Origin: Marinobacterium aestuarii
Lineage (GTDB): Bacteria > Pseudomonadota > Gammaproteobacteria > Pseudomonadales > Balneatricaceae
Direction of reading: 5' to 3'
NCBI RefSeq assembly: GCF_001651805.1
Contig: NZ_CP015839.1
Coordinates: forward strand, 3,224,001 to 3,288,000
Length of the DNA stretch: 64,000 nt
The notes beneath the pieces are model-generated. The model saw only the letters and a list, made by a program, of their open reading frames with translations. It searched no databases and was not told the origin of the DNA. The translations under genes and the position numbers were made by a program. Below are positions 17,443 to 25,046 of this stretch, in pieces. The stretch's first letter is position 1; every line of letters begins with the position of its first letter.

Positions 17443-17514
17443 CCTTAACGCCCAGCTAAGGGGCAGGTTTGGAGCGTAGCGGAAAACCAGTCCCGCTTCA
17501 GCTGATTGTTAGCT
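17443..17514 (-). other. attC2: integron attC site
   Basis: 72 bases. On the minus strand: AGCTAAC at one end (17514-17508), then AATCAGCTGAAGCGGG, a central loop, CCCCTTAGCTGG and GCGTTAAGG (to 17443). The arms pair except for one extra G and one extra C on the same arm, the extrahelical-base pattern that directs integrase. It begins five bases after the K+ channel stop. AGCTAAC is complementary to the GTTAGCT core of attC1, so the channel gene is bounded as one cassette. Confidence 0.88.
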
Positions 17515-17519
17515 CTTTT

Positions 17520-18278
17520 TCAATCGTCTTTCAGATATATCGCCAAACATACAACTATCAAGGTGAACCCACAAAGCACCTCAAAAACTGATAAAAATTG
17601 TGAGAACCATAACTTTGGATATATGTCACCATACCCTAAAGTCGTGATAGTAACCCCACTAAAGTATGTGGTTTGAATGATATTTAGAATGCTGTCAGTA
17701 CTCCAATGTGCAGCTGGCAACAAACTGTAAATAATGGAGAAATTCAAGATGAGTTCAAAGTAACTTCGAAATGAAAGAATTAATCGGTCATGATTCAGAA
17801 GCTCCCCCCCATTTACTTTCTCTTTGAATGGCATGCAGCTCAAAAGTTTCACTTTTACTTCTAATGGGTATCGGAGTGCAGAATCTAGCTTTTCTGCTTT
17901 CCCCTCATCCAACACTTTGTTTACCAAAAATCTATAAACCTTGGCAGTAATCGGAAAATTCACTCGATCGTTGGATTTTTTGTCTGAAATTTTATCAAGA
18001 GCATCTCTTAAAAAGGCATAAAATATCTCGAAGCACCTTGATAGCAGAAAAACCATCCATAACCAGATAAAGAAAGAATCCATAGAACTTACCTTTCTAA
18101 CTTCTTCCTCGTCGCTGATGTTCATAGATATCAATAGAATCAAAAAAGAGGCTACTGATATCCCAAAGTATAACCAATTAAGGCTTCTAATAACTTTATT
18201 TTTGTTTGAGCCTTCCTTTAGAAAAGTAGCCAAATACAATGTTGGACACATAAAGCCCAAAATAAAAACTGAAATCAT
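17520..18278 (-). CDS. Potassium channel-family protein (two-helix pore type), cassette-borne
   Basis: 252 residues, visibly AT-rich. The selectivity filter TTLGYGD is at 212-218, flanked by helices at about 165-190 and 225-248, giving a KcsA-like pore. Three further hydrophobic segments precede it (about 1-20, 28-52 and 68-92). The part between (about 95-160) is charged. It should conduct K+ across the inner membrane; no ligand-binding RCK domain is present. Start ATG 18278 is 20 bases from attC1 and the stop is five bases from attC2, a typical cassette fit. Base composition differs from the core genome, consistent with transfer. Confidence 0.88.
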   Translation of the reverse strand: MISVFILGFMCPTLYLATFLKEGSNKNKVIRSLNWLYFGISVASFLILLISMNISDEEEVRKVSSMDSFFIWLWMVFLLSRCFEIFYAFLRDALDKISDKKSNDRVNFPITAKVYRFLVNKVLDEGKAEKLDSALRYPLEVKVKLLSCMPFKEKVNGGELLNHDRLILSFRSYFELILNFSIIYSLLPAAHWSTDSILNIIQTTYFSGVTITTLGYGDIYPKLWFSQFLSVFEVLCGFTLIVVCLAIYLKDD

Positions 18279-18298
18279 ATTTTATGAAAATCCTTGAG

Positions 18299-18397
18299 AG
18301 CTAACGCCTGAATTCAGCGGCATTTGAGGAGACACCTGTTTTTGCGGCAGCAAAAATGGGTGGCGGGTCAAATGTCCGCTGCAATGATTTGTTGGGC
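18299..18397 (-). other. attC1: integron attC site
   Basis: 99 bases. On the minus strand: GCCCAAC (18397-18391, a perfect RYYYAAC core), then AAATCATTG, arm CAGCGGACATTTGA, a central loop, arm TCAAATGCCGCTG, then AATTCAGGCGTTAGCT (to 18299). The arms pair perfectly except for one extrahelical A. It starts five bases after the stop of the upstream 345-residue gene. This is the clearest attC in the window. Confidence 0.92.
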
Positions 18398-18402
18398 CGC
18401 AT

Positions 18403-19440
18403 CTACGCCATTCCCCGTTCTTTCAATCGTCGGCCGAATTCTGGCCCGTGCCCACCCGAAACTAAATAGGCGAAGACTTCTCTCAAATCTCGACGAAGGT
18501 CAAACAAGTCGTCAACTGCAAGCGGTGCATAAGGGCAGTCACCATACCGACTACTAGGGTGCATGGTAATCACTCGCTGTTCGTACAATTCTTCGAAATA
18601 TTTCCGCTCGCCGGGATCGATCCCCAAAGGCCGATTAAACGTGTCATCCAACCATCTTCCGGCATCTGTGGCTGATGGATTTGCTATACCGTTCACCTTT
18701 AACGCATTCACGACCAGTGAGAAAGAGGCCTCAAGCGCAATGAAGGCCACAATAGTCGCTTCCTCTGTAAATTCGTAATATCGAGAAAGCATGTCACACT
18801 TGATCAAGCACGTGACTCCCCTCAGGAGCACATGATCAGTCTCCCCGATTTGACTTAAAAGCTCGGCTTGGCGATCTAGGTTAACTTCATTTTCGAACAG
18901 ATGAATGGGAGCTAATGCTTCCCCGTTAGATGCAACTCCATCAATGACCAAACGGCGCAGCTCAAGCTGAGTGTCACCATCTCTGAGATCGACAGACTGC
19001 GAATCCAGCAAAGCGAAAGTTGTATGCTCGGGATACAGCAGGATCTTTGGCCCATCAGCATCCTCACAGAGCAGAATGGAGGCCCAAAAACGAACTTCCT
19101 GCGGGGTGGCCCAGTCCATCTCCGAATACGGAAAATTCGAAGTTAGCTGATCGTAAGGTTTTGCTAAAACAGCCGAAAATGCAATCTCGTCATCCGCAAC
19201 ATAAAGTGAACTTCCATTCGCACAGATGCCCCGGGGATATTGGCCTCGCGGATTGAACAGCCGAATTCGAAAGGCCAATTCGTTACGGTAGCGAGATATG
19301 TCTTCAAAAGGTCTTACAAGATGCACAGTATGCTGCCTATGTGGCCCAACATTTGTATCGTAGCCTCGGAGGCCGATTTGCCTGAGGCCAGTATCTCCTG
19401 ATAAATTTTCGTCAAAAACGGGCGCAAAGCCAGGTAGCAT
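18403..19440 (-). CDS. Hypothetical protein with HEPN-like C-terminus, cassette-borne
   Basis: 345 residues. I do not recognise a family for the first two thirds, which look like a beta-rich domain. The C-terminal third is helical and contains R289-x4-H294 (QRVITMHP) after a long helix (EEATIVAFIALEASFSLVVNAL), the pattern of HEPN domains with an RxxxxH ribonuclease motif. That is suggestive, not proven. Its stop is five bases from attC1, so it is the most upstream recognisable cassette gene. ATG 19440 is the only early ATG. No cassette boundary was found upstream, so its start or the array's edge may have decayed. Confidence 0.65.
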   Translation of the reverse strand: MLPGFAPVFDENLSGDTGLRQIGLRGYDTNVGPHRQHTVHLVRPFEDISRYRNELAFRIRLFNPRGQYPRGICANGSSLYVADDEIAFSAVLAKPYDQLTSNFPYSEMDWATPQEVRFWASILLCEDADGPKILLYPEHTTFALLDSQSVDLRDGDTQLELRRLVIDGVASNGEALAPIHLFENEVNLDRQAELLSQIGETDHVLLRGVTCLIKCDMLSRYYEFTEEATIVAFIALEASFSLVVNALKVNGIANPSATDAGRWLDDTFNRPLGIDPGERKYFEELYEQRVITMHPSSRYGDCPYAPLAVDDLFDLRRDLREVFAYLVSGGHGPEFGRRLKERGMA

Positions 19441-20041
19441 GAGCGGCTCAGGTCATCTGCTCAATCGCATTGAATCCGACAAAACGATCACCAAGCCTCA
19501 TATCCACTTTTCGACTACGCCTTGTAACTTCATGATTTCAAATAAGTATCAGCACATTTTTAGCCACACGCCAGGATACTGGCCTGCAAGGCCTCTTATC
19601 CGGAATAATCAACTGAAAAAGCCTGAAAACCACGCTACCGCCCTCCTCGCGACGGAATACCGCCAAGGATGCACGCAGTCATAGCCAGTAAAACAAAGGA
19701 ATTGCGAGTGGAGATAGGATTCACCCAGCCTGGCTTCCGATGCTCAGCTGACGATTTGTTCTATTACCGATCAAAAATCTGGCACCGGTAATCCTTCAGT
19801 GCCTGAAGGGCATGATGCCGAAAGCAGGGGCAAGATGGAAGGAAAAATGAGTAGGAACAGGGGCTAGGGACGAGGCGCGAGGTGCGAGGTGCGAGGTGCG
19901 AGGTTAAAAAGCAACAGCAGTGATTCGTGATTCATCATCGCGGCGTACCAGACCACCGGGACATCAGAACGGCATGCATTCCCCCTTCTGAGCAGAAAAT
20001 TGCTCCTGCATTTTCTGGCTACCGGCCATCCATGGCCCTAT
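19441..20041. other. Intergenic region with a heptamer array
   Basis: About 600 bases between the cassette array and the repeat cluster. No supported gene. It contains the CGAGGTG array (19871-19905) and, around 19920, GTGATTCGTGATTC, two units of the heptamer seen at 3231. Confidence 0.5.
19871..19905. repeat. Heptanucleotide array (CGAGGTG)5
   Basis: Five consecutive 7-base units, CGAGGCG, three perfect CGAGGTG and CGAGGTT. Same unit length as the arrays at 3231, 37370, 38881 and 46649 but a different sequence. Confidence 0.9.
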
Positions 20042-20300
20042 GCCGGCGAGCACTGGCGTTATTGTGCGATCAGGCCCGCAGGGCGAGACAGGAACTGTCG
20101 AGCTGCAGATTAGGAACAGGATGTTCCGACTCTCAACCTTGAAGGCCTGCACCCGCACAATGGCGTCAGAGCGCAGCGAAAAGGCTTCATCGGGGCGCAT
20201 TCTTCAAGGTAAAAACCTTGCCCACCTCTCCTTGTAGAAAGCCCTTGTCGCGTAACAAGGACTGTCTACAAGGGAGGTGGGTCACCGAAAGGCGAAATGC
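20042..20300 (+). repeat. Dispersed hairpin repeat, copy R2 (long-hairpin type B)
   Basis: Shares the CCGGCGAGCACTGGCGT start and GTGCGATCAGGCCCG block with R1. Hairpin I is GACAG-GAA-CTGTC (20087-20099); hairpin II is GGAACA-GGA-TGTTCC (20113-20127). Hairpin III is the type B form: a 26-27-base arm starting CCCACCTC (20221-20247), loop TCGCGTAA, and a matching arm ending GGTGGG (20256-20281). Hairpin IV (TCACC-GAAA-GGCGA) follows. Confidence 0.88.
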
Positions 20301-20536
20301 GGATTCGAAAAAATCGGCAGAGCTTCCGCCTATAAGCGCGATCCAGAACAAACTGGACTCCAGCTTTTTTTACTTATGCCAACCGGCATAGCGGCGTACC
20401 GCCGCACTGTGCAATTCGCAGGCTCATTAACACTCGACCAAAGCCAGTTTCCGATGGGTACGCTCCGCTTTACCCTACAAGTGCATACCAAATCGCAAAC
20501 CACCAATACATCAGAACGGCTTACATCCCCCTCAGC

Positions 20537-20805
20537 AGCCGACGAGCACCGGGATTATGTTCCGATCAGACCCAAAGGGGCGAGGCAGGGACTGCCGATA
20601 GGGGAAATGAATGTCCCGCTCTTCACCTTGAAGGCGGGGCGCCCAGAGCATCATTCCGGCGCGCAGCGCAGCAGCAGGCCGGCTGATGGGCGGTGCATTC
20701 TTCAAGGTAAAGAGCCTTTGCCCACCTCCCCTTGTAAAAAGTCCTTGTCGCGTAACAAGGACTGTCTACAAGGGAATTGGGTCGCCGAGAGGCGAAATAC
20801 GGACT
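20537..20805 (+). repeat. Dispersed hairpin repeat, copy R3 (type B)
   Basis: Begins CGACGAGCACCGG; hairpin I is GGCAG-GGA-CTGCC (20584-20596). Type B hairpin III lies at about 20721-20781 with loop TCGCGTAA, and hairpin IV is TCGCC-GAGA-GGCGA. The surrounding 20523-20990 is almost repeated at 21420-21882 (copy R5). Confidence 0.88.
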
Positions 20806-20996
20806 CAAAAAACTCCGCAGAGGTTTTGCCAGCAAGGGGGCCATCCAGAAATGGCTAATCTTCTGCATAAGTCGCGGCCATACCCAATGGCACCACCACA
20901 TGGTGCAATTCGCAGGCTCATTGACACCCTACCCAAGCCCGTTCCCTGCCACCCCATAACCACCAATACATCAAAACGGCTTACATTCCCCCATTT

Positions 20997-21207
20997 GAAG
21001 CCGGCGAGCACTGACGTCATTGTGCGATCAGGCCTGCAAGGTCGATACAGGGACTGTATCGACGCCGATTAGCACATGGATGTGCGTTAGCGGCGCCCGC
21101 ACAATGGCATCAGAGCGCAGCGCAAAGGCTTCTTCGGGGGCGCCTTTCTTTGGTTACTTTATTTGCGCGTGCAAAGAAAGTAACGCGCCAGCAAGGCACA
21201 ATACAAA
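20997..21207 (+). repeat. Dispersed hairpin repeat, copy R4 (type A)
   Basis: Hairpin I has an 8-bp stem CGATACAG-GGA-CTGTATCG (21043-21061). Hairpin II is GCACA-TGGA-TGTGC (21072-21085). Type A hairpin III is GTTACTTTATTTGC, loop GCGT, GCAAAGAAAGTAAC (21153-21184, one A-G mismatch). Hairpin IV is GCGCC-AGCAA-GGCAC (imperfect). Confidence 0.88.
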
Positions 21208-21434
21208 CCATCAAACTACCTCGCAACGCCCGCCAGCACAGCGGTTTCAAGAATCAGAAACCATCAGCTTCGGATGGAAATGTGACCCATATCATTGAGC
21301 AGAACTGTTACCGATGTGGTTGGACTTCACAGTAACCGTGATTCGAGATTCGTGATTAACCTTGGCGGCACACCGCCGCACGGTGCAATTCGCACCGGCG
21401 GGCTAACAGAACGGCTTCCATCCCCCTCAGCAGC

Positions 21435-21700
21435 CGACGAGCACCGGGATTATGTTCCGATCAGACCCAAAGGGGCGAGGCTGGGACTGCCGATAGGGGA
21501 AATGAATGTCCCGCTCTTCACCTTGAAGGCAGGGCGCCCAGAGCATCATTCCGGCGCGCAGTGTAGCCGAAGGCCGGCTGATGGGTGGTGCATTCTTCAA
21601 GGTAAAGAGCCTTACCCACCTCCCCTTGTAAAAAGTCCTTGTCGCGTAACAAGGACTTTCTACAAGGAAAGTGGGTCGCCGAGAGGCGAAATACAGACTC
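21435..21700 (+). repeat. Dispersed hairpin repeat, copy R5 (type B)
   Basis: Near-duplicate of R3 and its flanks. Type B hairpin III lies at 21615-21675 with loop TCGCGTAA at 21642-21649. Hairpin I carries one mismatch (GGCTG against CTGCC). Confidence 0.88.
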
Positions 21701-21940
21701 AAAAAACTCCGCAGAGGTTCTGCCGGCACGAGCCACCCAGAAATGACTTCTCTTCTACATAAGTCGCGGTCATACCCAATGGCACCACCACATGGTGTAA
21801 TTCGCAGGCTCATTGACACCCTACAAAAGCCCGTTCCCTGCCACCCCATAACCACCAATACATCAAAACGGCTTACATACCCCCTTCTGAGCAGAAAATT
21901 GCTCCTGCATTTTCTGGCTACCGGCCATCCATGGCCATAT

Positions 21941-22147
21941 GCCGGCGAGCACTGGGGCGGTTTTTCGATCAGGCCCGACAGGGGCGAGGCATGGATGCCG
22001 AGCCGCCGATGCGGCACAGGGATGTGACGTCAGCGGCGCCCGGAAAATCGTCCCAGCGCGCAGTAGAGAGGCTTCTGCGGGGGCGCCTTTCTTTGGTTAC
22101 TTTCTTTGCGCGTGCAAAGAAAGTAACGCGCCAGCAAGGCGCAATAC
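21941..22147 (+). repeat. Dispersed hairpin repeat, copy R6 (type A)
   Basis: Hairpin I is GGCAT-GG-ATGCC (21988-21999). Hairpin II contains CACAGGGATGTG (22015-22026), which matches ACARGGAUGU of the CsrA consensus. Type A hairpin III is a perfect 14-bp stem with loop GCGT (22096-22127), followed by GCGCC-AGCAA-GGCGC. Confidence 0.88.
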
Positions 22148-22339
22148 AAACCATCCAACCGCCTCGCAGCGTCCGAAACCACGGCAGTCTCGAGAACCAG
22201 GAACTATTAGTGCCCAGCAAAGTGTTATTGAACTGAACTGTTACCTATGTACTTGAACCGCACCCATTCAGATTTTGTTAAGAAAACCTTGAAGCTTTCC
22301 CTTGTATTCTGTAGGTTATTTCCAAAATAATAAATTGGT

Positions 22340-23716
22340 TTGCCTATGGGCGCTGGCTCTTTAGTGCCAGCAGAGATGGCTGTTGAAGCGTTATTCCGGC
22401 CGAATCCCGCCATAGTCTGTGCAGGTATTCACCCCTGTTGCAGTGACAAACCTAACCGGGAGTCGAAGCTGCAAGCCCTTAAACTTCAGCCCCTATATGC
22501 CACCCTCCTCGCGGTCCTCGCAGCCGTAATGTCTGGCTGCTCTTCAGCACCGCTGCATGATGTTCGTCCCTTTGTTAGAGCTAATATGACCGGCCAATCC
22601 GACGGTGCAGGGCTCCCCGGCGTAGACGCCAAGCTAGCGACTTTTGGCAGCAGCACAGCGCCTTCAGTAGTTATTCCAAGCAGCGGCTTCATCGACCAAC
22701 ACCTGGACACCGTACAGACACTTCCCTTTCAGCCTCTAGGCGACATACTCCACACCGATATCGTTATAGGCCGCTCAGGTGATGACCGCTACCGGGCGGG
22801 TATGGGCTGGGCCAGCAAGAAGGGTCACAACGATGTAAAACTGAGCCTGTTCCGACAGCAGACAGTCGGCGACGGACTCGACGGCCTGTGGCTGGCCAGC
22901 CTGCAGGGAGAATTTACCCCAGCCGCTCTGGCTAAAGATTTCGACTTCACGGGGGAGCTTGCCCTTGCAGCGCAAAGCGGCTCCTCGCAACGCACCGCAG
23001 GAGGCTCCGGTATCCGCTTTCAACTTGCCAGGAAGCCCGTTAATGGCTTCAGTTATGGCCTGGCCCTGAGCCAATTCAGCGAGGGCTTCCACCCATACGG
23101 CAGTGTCGTGAGTGCGGGTGAACGCCGTGCCGCCGCCAAGCTGGGTTTCACACCCTGGGCCGACACGAAAATCACAGCCAGCACGGATTATATTTTCCGC
23201 GATTGGAATGGCGACACGCCATGCGATGAATACCGCACCGGCCTGTCGTTCTCCAGTATCGTTTTCATTTACCTGAGCGCCAAATTCGAAACATCCGCGC
23301 AGCGCGCACTCGATTGCGCTGCGGCCTCTTATACCGGTGACATCGACAGCTGGGCATTGACCCTGTCTGAGAAGGCCTGGACGGGGTGGGACATCAACCT
23401 GGTTGCAGAGGTCTCGCAAAAGAGCCTGCCCTTCACGCAAGAGCAACGGACCAAGAGCCACTATCGCGTATCAGGCGAACAAGACCTTCGCCTGGGATCA
23501 CACTGGGCGTCATTCGGACCTGAAGTGTCGTTGCAAACCGTCACCGACACTAATATAGAACGCCGGCTGCAGACCGGGTTTGTCATGGATATCGAAACCC
23601 ATATGCATAATATCAGCCTCTACCTGGGCTATGAGTCCCTCACTGCTTCCGGGGGTACCGTTGACGATAATGCTGGCAAGATCAAACTGGCGTACCGCCT
23701 CGATTTCGACGCCTGA
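22340..23716 (+). CDS. Putative outer-membrane lipoprotein, beta-barrel-like
   Basis: The longest reading (TTG 22340) gives 458 residues, but the signal sequence lies at about 44-67 (LYATLLAVLAAVMSGC with a lipobox Cys), so the true start is probably internal. The best-spaced Shine-Dalgarno (GGGAG, six bases before CTG 22469) would place the signal peptide at the N-terminus; CTG starts are rare. The mature part alternates polar and apolar residues in strand-like stretches (for example DDRYRAGMGWASKKGHNDVKLS), compatible with a beta-barrel or beta-rich surface protein. Family not recognised. It is the only convincing gene inside the repeat cluster. Confidence 0.6.
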   Translation: MPMGAGSLVPAEMAVEALFRPNPAIVCAGIHPCCSDKPNRESKLQALKLQPLYATLLAVLAAVMSGCSSAPLHDVRPFVRANMTGQSDGAGLPGVDAKLATFGSSTAPSVVIPSSGFIDQHLDTVQTLPFQPLGDILHTDIVIGRSGDDRYRAGMGWASKKGHNDVKLSLFRQQTVGDGLDGLWLASLQGEFTPAALAKDFDFTGELALAAQSGSSQRTAGGSGIRFQLARKPVNGFSYGLALSQFSEGFHPYGSVVSAGERRAAAKLGFTPWADTKITASTDYIFRDWNGDTPCDEYRTGLSFSSIVFIYLSAKFETSAQRALDCAAASYTGDIDSWALTLSEKAWTGWDINLVAEVSQKSLPFTQEQRTKSHYRVSGEQDLRLGSHWASFGPEVSLQTVTDTNIERRLQTGFVMDIETHMHNISLYLGYESLTASGGTVDDNAGKIKLAYRLDFDA

Positions 23717-23724
23717 ACACTTGT

Positions 23725-23868
23725 TGCCAGCGACCAGAGCCGCGGAGCGAATACAGGGACTGCCGAACTGCAGATTGAGGCATTATTCCGGTGCGCAGAG
23801 CCGCCGAAGGCCGGCTGACGGGTGGCGCATTCTTCAAGGCAAAGCGGCGAAATACAGACTCCCGGAAG
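23725..23868 (+). repeat. Dispersed hairpin repeat, truncated copy R7
   Basis: Keeps ACAGGGACTGCCG, CCGAAGGCCGGCTGA, CATTCTTCAAGG and GGCGAAATACAGACTC, but the long hairpin III is missing: AAGGCAAAG joins directly to CGGCGAAATAC. It looks like precise loss of the hairpin. Confidence 0.75.
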
Positions 23869-24403
23869 CCGTATCAATTCTCCGCCGGCAGCATGCTAGA
23901 ACTCTTGCAACGCTCAAAATCCGAGGCACGGGAAGCACCACGCCCAGTAAACTGTTACCCATATCATCCTTGGCTTTTTCCCGGTTCTGATTATGTGTAC
24001 GCAAGCGCACAGTGCAGACGCTGAAAATAGTGTTTACTGGTTCCATTGTTTGACGGATCGCATATTCGCGCGGCGTCCAACGAATGACGCCTGCGCTGGG
24101 TTCGATTGAAACGTCCGACGCCTGCAGGCCGGGTTGCACAGACGCCGAGGCGGATGTGACTCCCTCAGTCACAGGTTAGCGTGAGAAGAGAAAAATCATG
24201 ACCTTGCAACCTCCCAGCACAGCTAAAACTACAGACTCCTACCTGCTACGTTTTACGTCGCTATATAACCGGGGACGCGGCATCGCTGTGCCCTGCGATG
24301 CCGCTGGCAACGTTGACACGGGCTCACTCAGCCTGCGACTTCGCCTTGCGTACCTTCGTGCACGGTTAATGGTCGGTCGGGAGTACTCACGTCCAACAGT
24401 ACA

Positions 24404-24510
24404 GCCGAAGGCCGGCTGATGGATGACGCATTCTTCAATGCTAAAAATCTTGGATACCTTATTTGCACGAGCAAAAAAATATCGCGCCAGCAAGACGCAG
24501 TACAAACCAT
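24404..24510 (+). repeat. Dispersed hairpin repeat, mosaic copy R8
   Basis: The 5' part (CCGAAGGCCGGCTGATGG, CATTCTTCAA) is of type B, but the hairpin (TACCTTATTTGC, loop ACGA, GCAAAAAAATA) is a decayed type A, followed by GCGCC-AGCAA-GACGC. A recombinant of the two forms. Confidence 0.72.
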
Positions 24511-24772
24511 CAAATAATCCAGCAGCACTGAAGATTCAAGAGTCCATACGTATACATACCCAGCAAAGTGTTACCCATGTCATTGCTCTCTACTGCATCC
24601 CGTTCGCCGATGAAACACCTGTGCAGGAGCCCGCAGCACTGGCGAATAACACCGCGCTGCCCCGGCTCCTTCAGCTATACAGGTAAGCGCAGGAGCGCGG
24701 CCATGCCGGGCGTTTTCAAGAGAAGTATCGAACGTCCCACAGACCCGCTTGTTCAACTCAACACCCAATACA

Positions 24773-24814
24773 AAACGCAAAAGGCCCTGCATTTCTGCAG
24801 GGCCTTTTGCGTTT
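24773..24814. terminator. Strong bidirectional hairpin terminator
   Basis: A 19-bp perfect stem (24773-24791 and 24796-24814) with loop TTTC, built around AAAAGGCCCTGCA. A-rich on one side and T-rich on the other, so it can end transcripts from both directions, including gcvP from the right. Confidence 0.8.
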
Positions 24815-24883
24815 CAAACCGAACAACCGTTTTCAAAGTTTCAGATTACAGCTCCCGAACTCGAGAGCCCTAATCGCCAGGAG

Positions 24884-25038
24884 CATGTCCGAGTATCCTG
24901 ACCGTAGCGAGAGCCGGCTGATTTGAGCTGGTTTTCGCGGTGTTTCACGGCAAATACTGGTTCTATTTAACGCAAAACACCACAAAAAATCAGCCAAACT
25001 CAGATAGTTCGCAGTAGGTTAAATACTGTCGGACAGCC
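24884..25038. repeat. Conserved-loop repeat, copy C1
   Basis: Ends pair (TGTCCGA near 24886 with TCGGACA near 25030). Inside, an outer stem GGCTGATTT/AAATCAGCC (24916-24924 with 24987-24995) encloses an inner stem GGTGTTT/AAACACC (24939-24945 with 24975-24981). The 29-base loop holds the block TACTGGTTCTATTTAACG, also found in copy C2. It lies just after gcvP. Confidence 0.82.
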
Positions 25039-25046
25039 TCCTAACC

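Larger units (their letters stand above)
23717..24772. other. Gene-free stretch with repeat remnants R7 and R8
   Basis: About 1.05 kb. Besides repeat fragments there is a minus-strand ORF (23834-24172) whose N-terminal half looks more protein-like than chance but matches nothing I know, so it was not called. The TGTTACCCAT block that ends several repeat copies recurs here near 23952 and 24569. Confidence 0.45.

Noticed and set aside
19344-19350. GCCCAAC core 7-mer that would pair with attC1's opening core
   Set aside because: It lies inside the 345-residue ORF, lacks the following GC of the other sites, and no arms were found. It may be chance or a remnant boundary.
20042-22147. CRISPR-like spacing of repeats
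   Set aside because: Repeats are 200-270 bases, imperfect, and not separated by unique spacers of constant length; no cas genes are present.
20277-22256. Many ORFs of 60-200 codons across 20-22.3 kb, some with a recurring FFGYFLCACKES-like segment
   Set aside because: They follow the repeat copies in several frames, and the recurring peptide is the translation of the type A hairpin. No ribosome binding sites or domains support them.
23834-24172. 112-codon minus-strand ORF with a PREYAIRQ segment
   Set aside because: The segment resembles winged-helix proteins only over a few residues. The ORF's other end is repeat R7 sequence, so at most it is a remnant.
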